Source: Myroides sp. WP-1 (GTDB taxonomy: Bacteria > Bacteroidota > Bacteroidia > Flavobacteriales > Flavobacteriaceae). From it: a DNA stretch of 64,000 bases. How positions within the stretch are numbered: position 1 is the stretch's first letter; each line of letters opens with the position of its first letter. The DNA is taken from positions 1 through 64,000 of the forward strand of contig NZ_JACHTC010000013.1 of the NCBI RefSeq assembly GCF_014145635.1, read 5' to 3'. The translations under genes were made by a program, and so were the position numbers. The notes below the pieces were generated by a model. The model searched no databases and had not been told where the DNA came from. It saw only the letters and a program-made list of their open reading frames with translations. Below are positions 62,900-64,000 of the stretch, piece after piece.

Positions 62900-63040
62900 A
62901 ATAGATTTGTATTAAAAAATTAGAAATAAACTATTAATTTTTTTAGCAAAAAACGCACCAAATACAGGAAACAATTCCCACTTAGTCCCCAAAATATTTA
63001 CTTATTACAAGTATTATTTGTAATTTGCAATAAAAAATTC

Positions 63041-64000
63041 ATGGATACTACAATTAACAAGATTGAACTTCGCAATCTTCAACTAGATGACTATTTGGAG
63101 CTTAAAAATTCAATGCTTGAGTCTTATACGGGAATGGAAGATCCGTATTGGAATAAGAGTGAAATTGAGAACCTATTGAGTATTTTCCCCGAAGGACAAT
63201 TGGTTGTTTTGGTGGATGATATTGTTGTTGGCTCTGCCCTTTCGATCATCATTGATGAGAAAAAGGCAATGTCTACGCACAATTATGACCAGATTACAGG
63301 CTATTCTTCGTTTAGCACACACAACCCAAAAGGCAATGTTTTGTACGGGATTGACGTATTTATCCATCCTAAATATAGAGGCTTGCGCTTGGGTCGTCGT
63401 TTATACGATGCTCGTAAAGAGTTATGTGAGCAACTCAACCTAAAATCTATTGTATTTGCAGGACGAATACCCAAATACGCAAAATATGCAAATGAACTAA
63501 CTCCTAAGCAATACTTAGAAAAAGTAAGAGCTAAAGAAATTAATGACCCGGTGATGTCATTCCAAATGTCGAATGATTTTCACATGGTTCGCTTGATGCG
63601 CAACTACTTAGATGGAGATAAAGAATCGAAAGATTATGCGGTTTTATTGGAGTGGAACAACATTTACTACGAAAAAGAAGTACAGTTAATCAACACCAAG
63701 AAAAGCGTCGTTCGTTTAGGATTAATCCAATGGCAAATGCGTCCATTTAACGATTTAGAGGAATTCTTTGATCAGGCGGAATTTTTCATCAATGCCGTTT
63801 CGGATTATGAAAGTGACTTTGCCATGTTCCCTGAATTGTTTACTGCTCCTTTAATGGCGGCGTATAATCACCTATCGGAAGCCGATTCTATTCGTGAACT
63901 TGCACGTTATACTACGCCAATTCGCAAGCGTTTTCAGGAGTTTGCTATTTCCTATAACATCAACATCATTTCTGGTAGTATGCCTTATATGATTGACGGG
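63041..64000 (+). CDS. GNAT-carbon-nitrogen hydrolase fusion (3' end outside window)
   Basis: The ATG at 63041 opens a frame that stays open to the window edge (320 codons). The N-terminal GNAT domain is residues ~1-200, with VFIHPKYRGLRLGRRLYDARKEL as acetyl-CoA loop. The nitrilase domain follows (from about 225; VRLGLIQWQMRPF, then FAMFPELFTAPLMA with the catalytic glutamate). The whole is the bifunctional GNAT/nitrilase family found in Bacteroidota and of about 500 residues. The nitrilase lysine and cysteine are beyond the window. Substrates are unknown. Confidence 0.9.
   Translation, partial: MDTTINKIELRNLQLDDYLELKNSMLESYTGMEDPYWNKSEIENLLSIFPEGQLVVLVDDIVVGSALSIIIDEKKAMSTHNYDQITGYSSFSTHNPKGNVLYGIDVFIHPKYRGLRLGRRLYDARKELCEQLNLKSIVFAGRIPKYAKYANELTPKQYLEKVRAKEINDPVMSFQMSNDFHMVRLMRNYLDGDKESKDYAVLLEWNNIYYEKEVQLINTKKSVVRLGLIQWQMRPFNDLEEFFDQAEFFINAVSDYESDFAMFPELFTAPLMAAYNHLSEADSIRELARYTTPIRKRFQEFAISYNINIISGSMPYMIDG

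Overview
The window reads as chromosomal DNA of a low-GC member of the Bacteroidota, class Flavobacteriia; Myroides or a close relative is my best guess from protein style, not proven. The evidence is the recurrent promoter element TAnnTTTG, the Bacteroidota-specific families (DUF4270, DUF4139, DUF4240, DUF4919, OMP_b-brl_3 receptors), PafA-type alkaline phosphatase, many small SCSS-type lipoproteins, and the flavobacterial gene order panC-panD / GT5-only glycogen-synthase-like gene / DUF4270 / glmS. Most of the window is ordinary core genome. No CRISPR array, rRNA or phage structural gene was seen.

Region by region: (1) 1-5160 is an AT-rich accessory block. It has the tail of an IS30-family transposase, an unknown 302-residue protein with a small coupled leader gene, a PIN-like protein overlapping a HTH-XRE/ImmA-IrrE metallopeptidase gene, a beta-helix protein with C-terminal membrane helices, a 19-bp perfect hairpin, and the remnant of a broken gene. 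This is the best candidate for an undescribed conflict or defence module. (2) 5163-11965 holds an acetyltransferase, small lipoproteins, DUF4919 and DUF4240 genes, and a tandem duplication in which each copy has lost a different gene. (3) 12045-18747 holds AraC, Fnr-like and Lrp regulators with probable targets, a PRISE-type reductase, a DUF3298 lipoprotein and a polysaccharide flippase. (4) 18784-24274 holds a DUF4139 protein, radA, a transglutaminase-like protein and a LytS/LytTR two-component pair divergent from an outer-membrane receptor. (5) 24449-35404 runs from that receptor through the pantothenate genes, DUF4270, glmS and the ATP synthase beta and epsilon genes. (6) 35583-43510 has two tandem tRNA-Asn genes, a TRIC-like channel, a succinate-semialdehyde dehydrogenase, an SDR-type threonine dehydrogenase, a lipoprotein and mfd. 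(7) 43525-49321 has a repeat-flanked beta-barrel gene, an M16 peptidase and PafA. (8) 49630-57879 has a Crp-like regulator, a HAD phosphatase, a lipoprotein, and a CzcCBA-type metal efflux operon with an extra barrel protein. (9) 58087-64000 has an mgtC-mgtE magnesium operon with a long leader, an OmpR-type two-component system, a short ssb, and the start of a GNAT-nitrilase fusion.

Several genes can be tied together from the DNA. A perfect FNR-type box (TTGATCTAGATCAA) lies between an Fnr-like regulator and the PRISE reductase, and the regulator carries the matching E-x-x-S-R recognition signature. Repeated GTTGGTC sites with 21-bp periodicity lie between the LytTR system and the divergent receptor, as expected of a LytTR target. 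The leader upstream of mgtC contains two overlapping short reading frames that could act as leader peptides.
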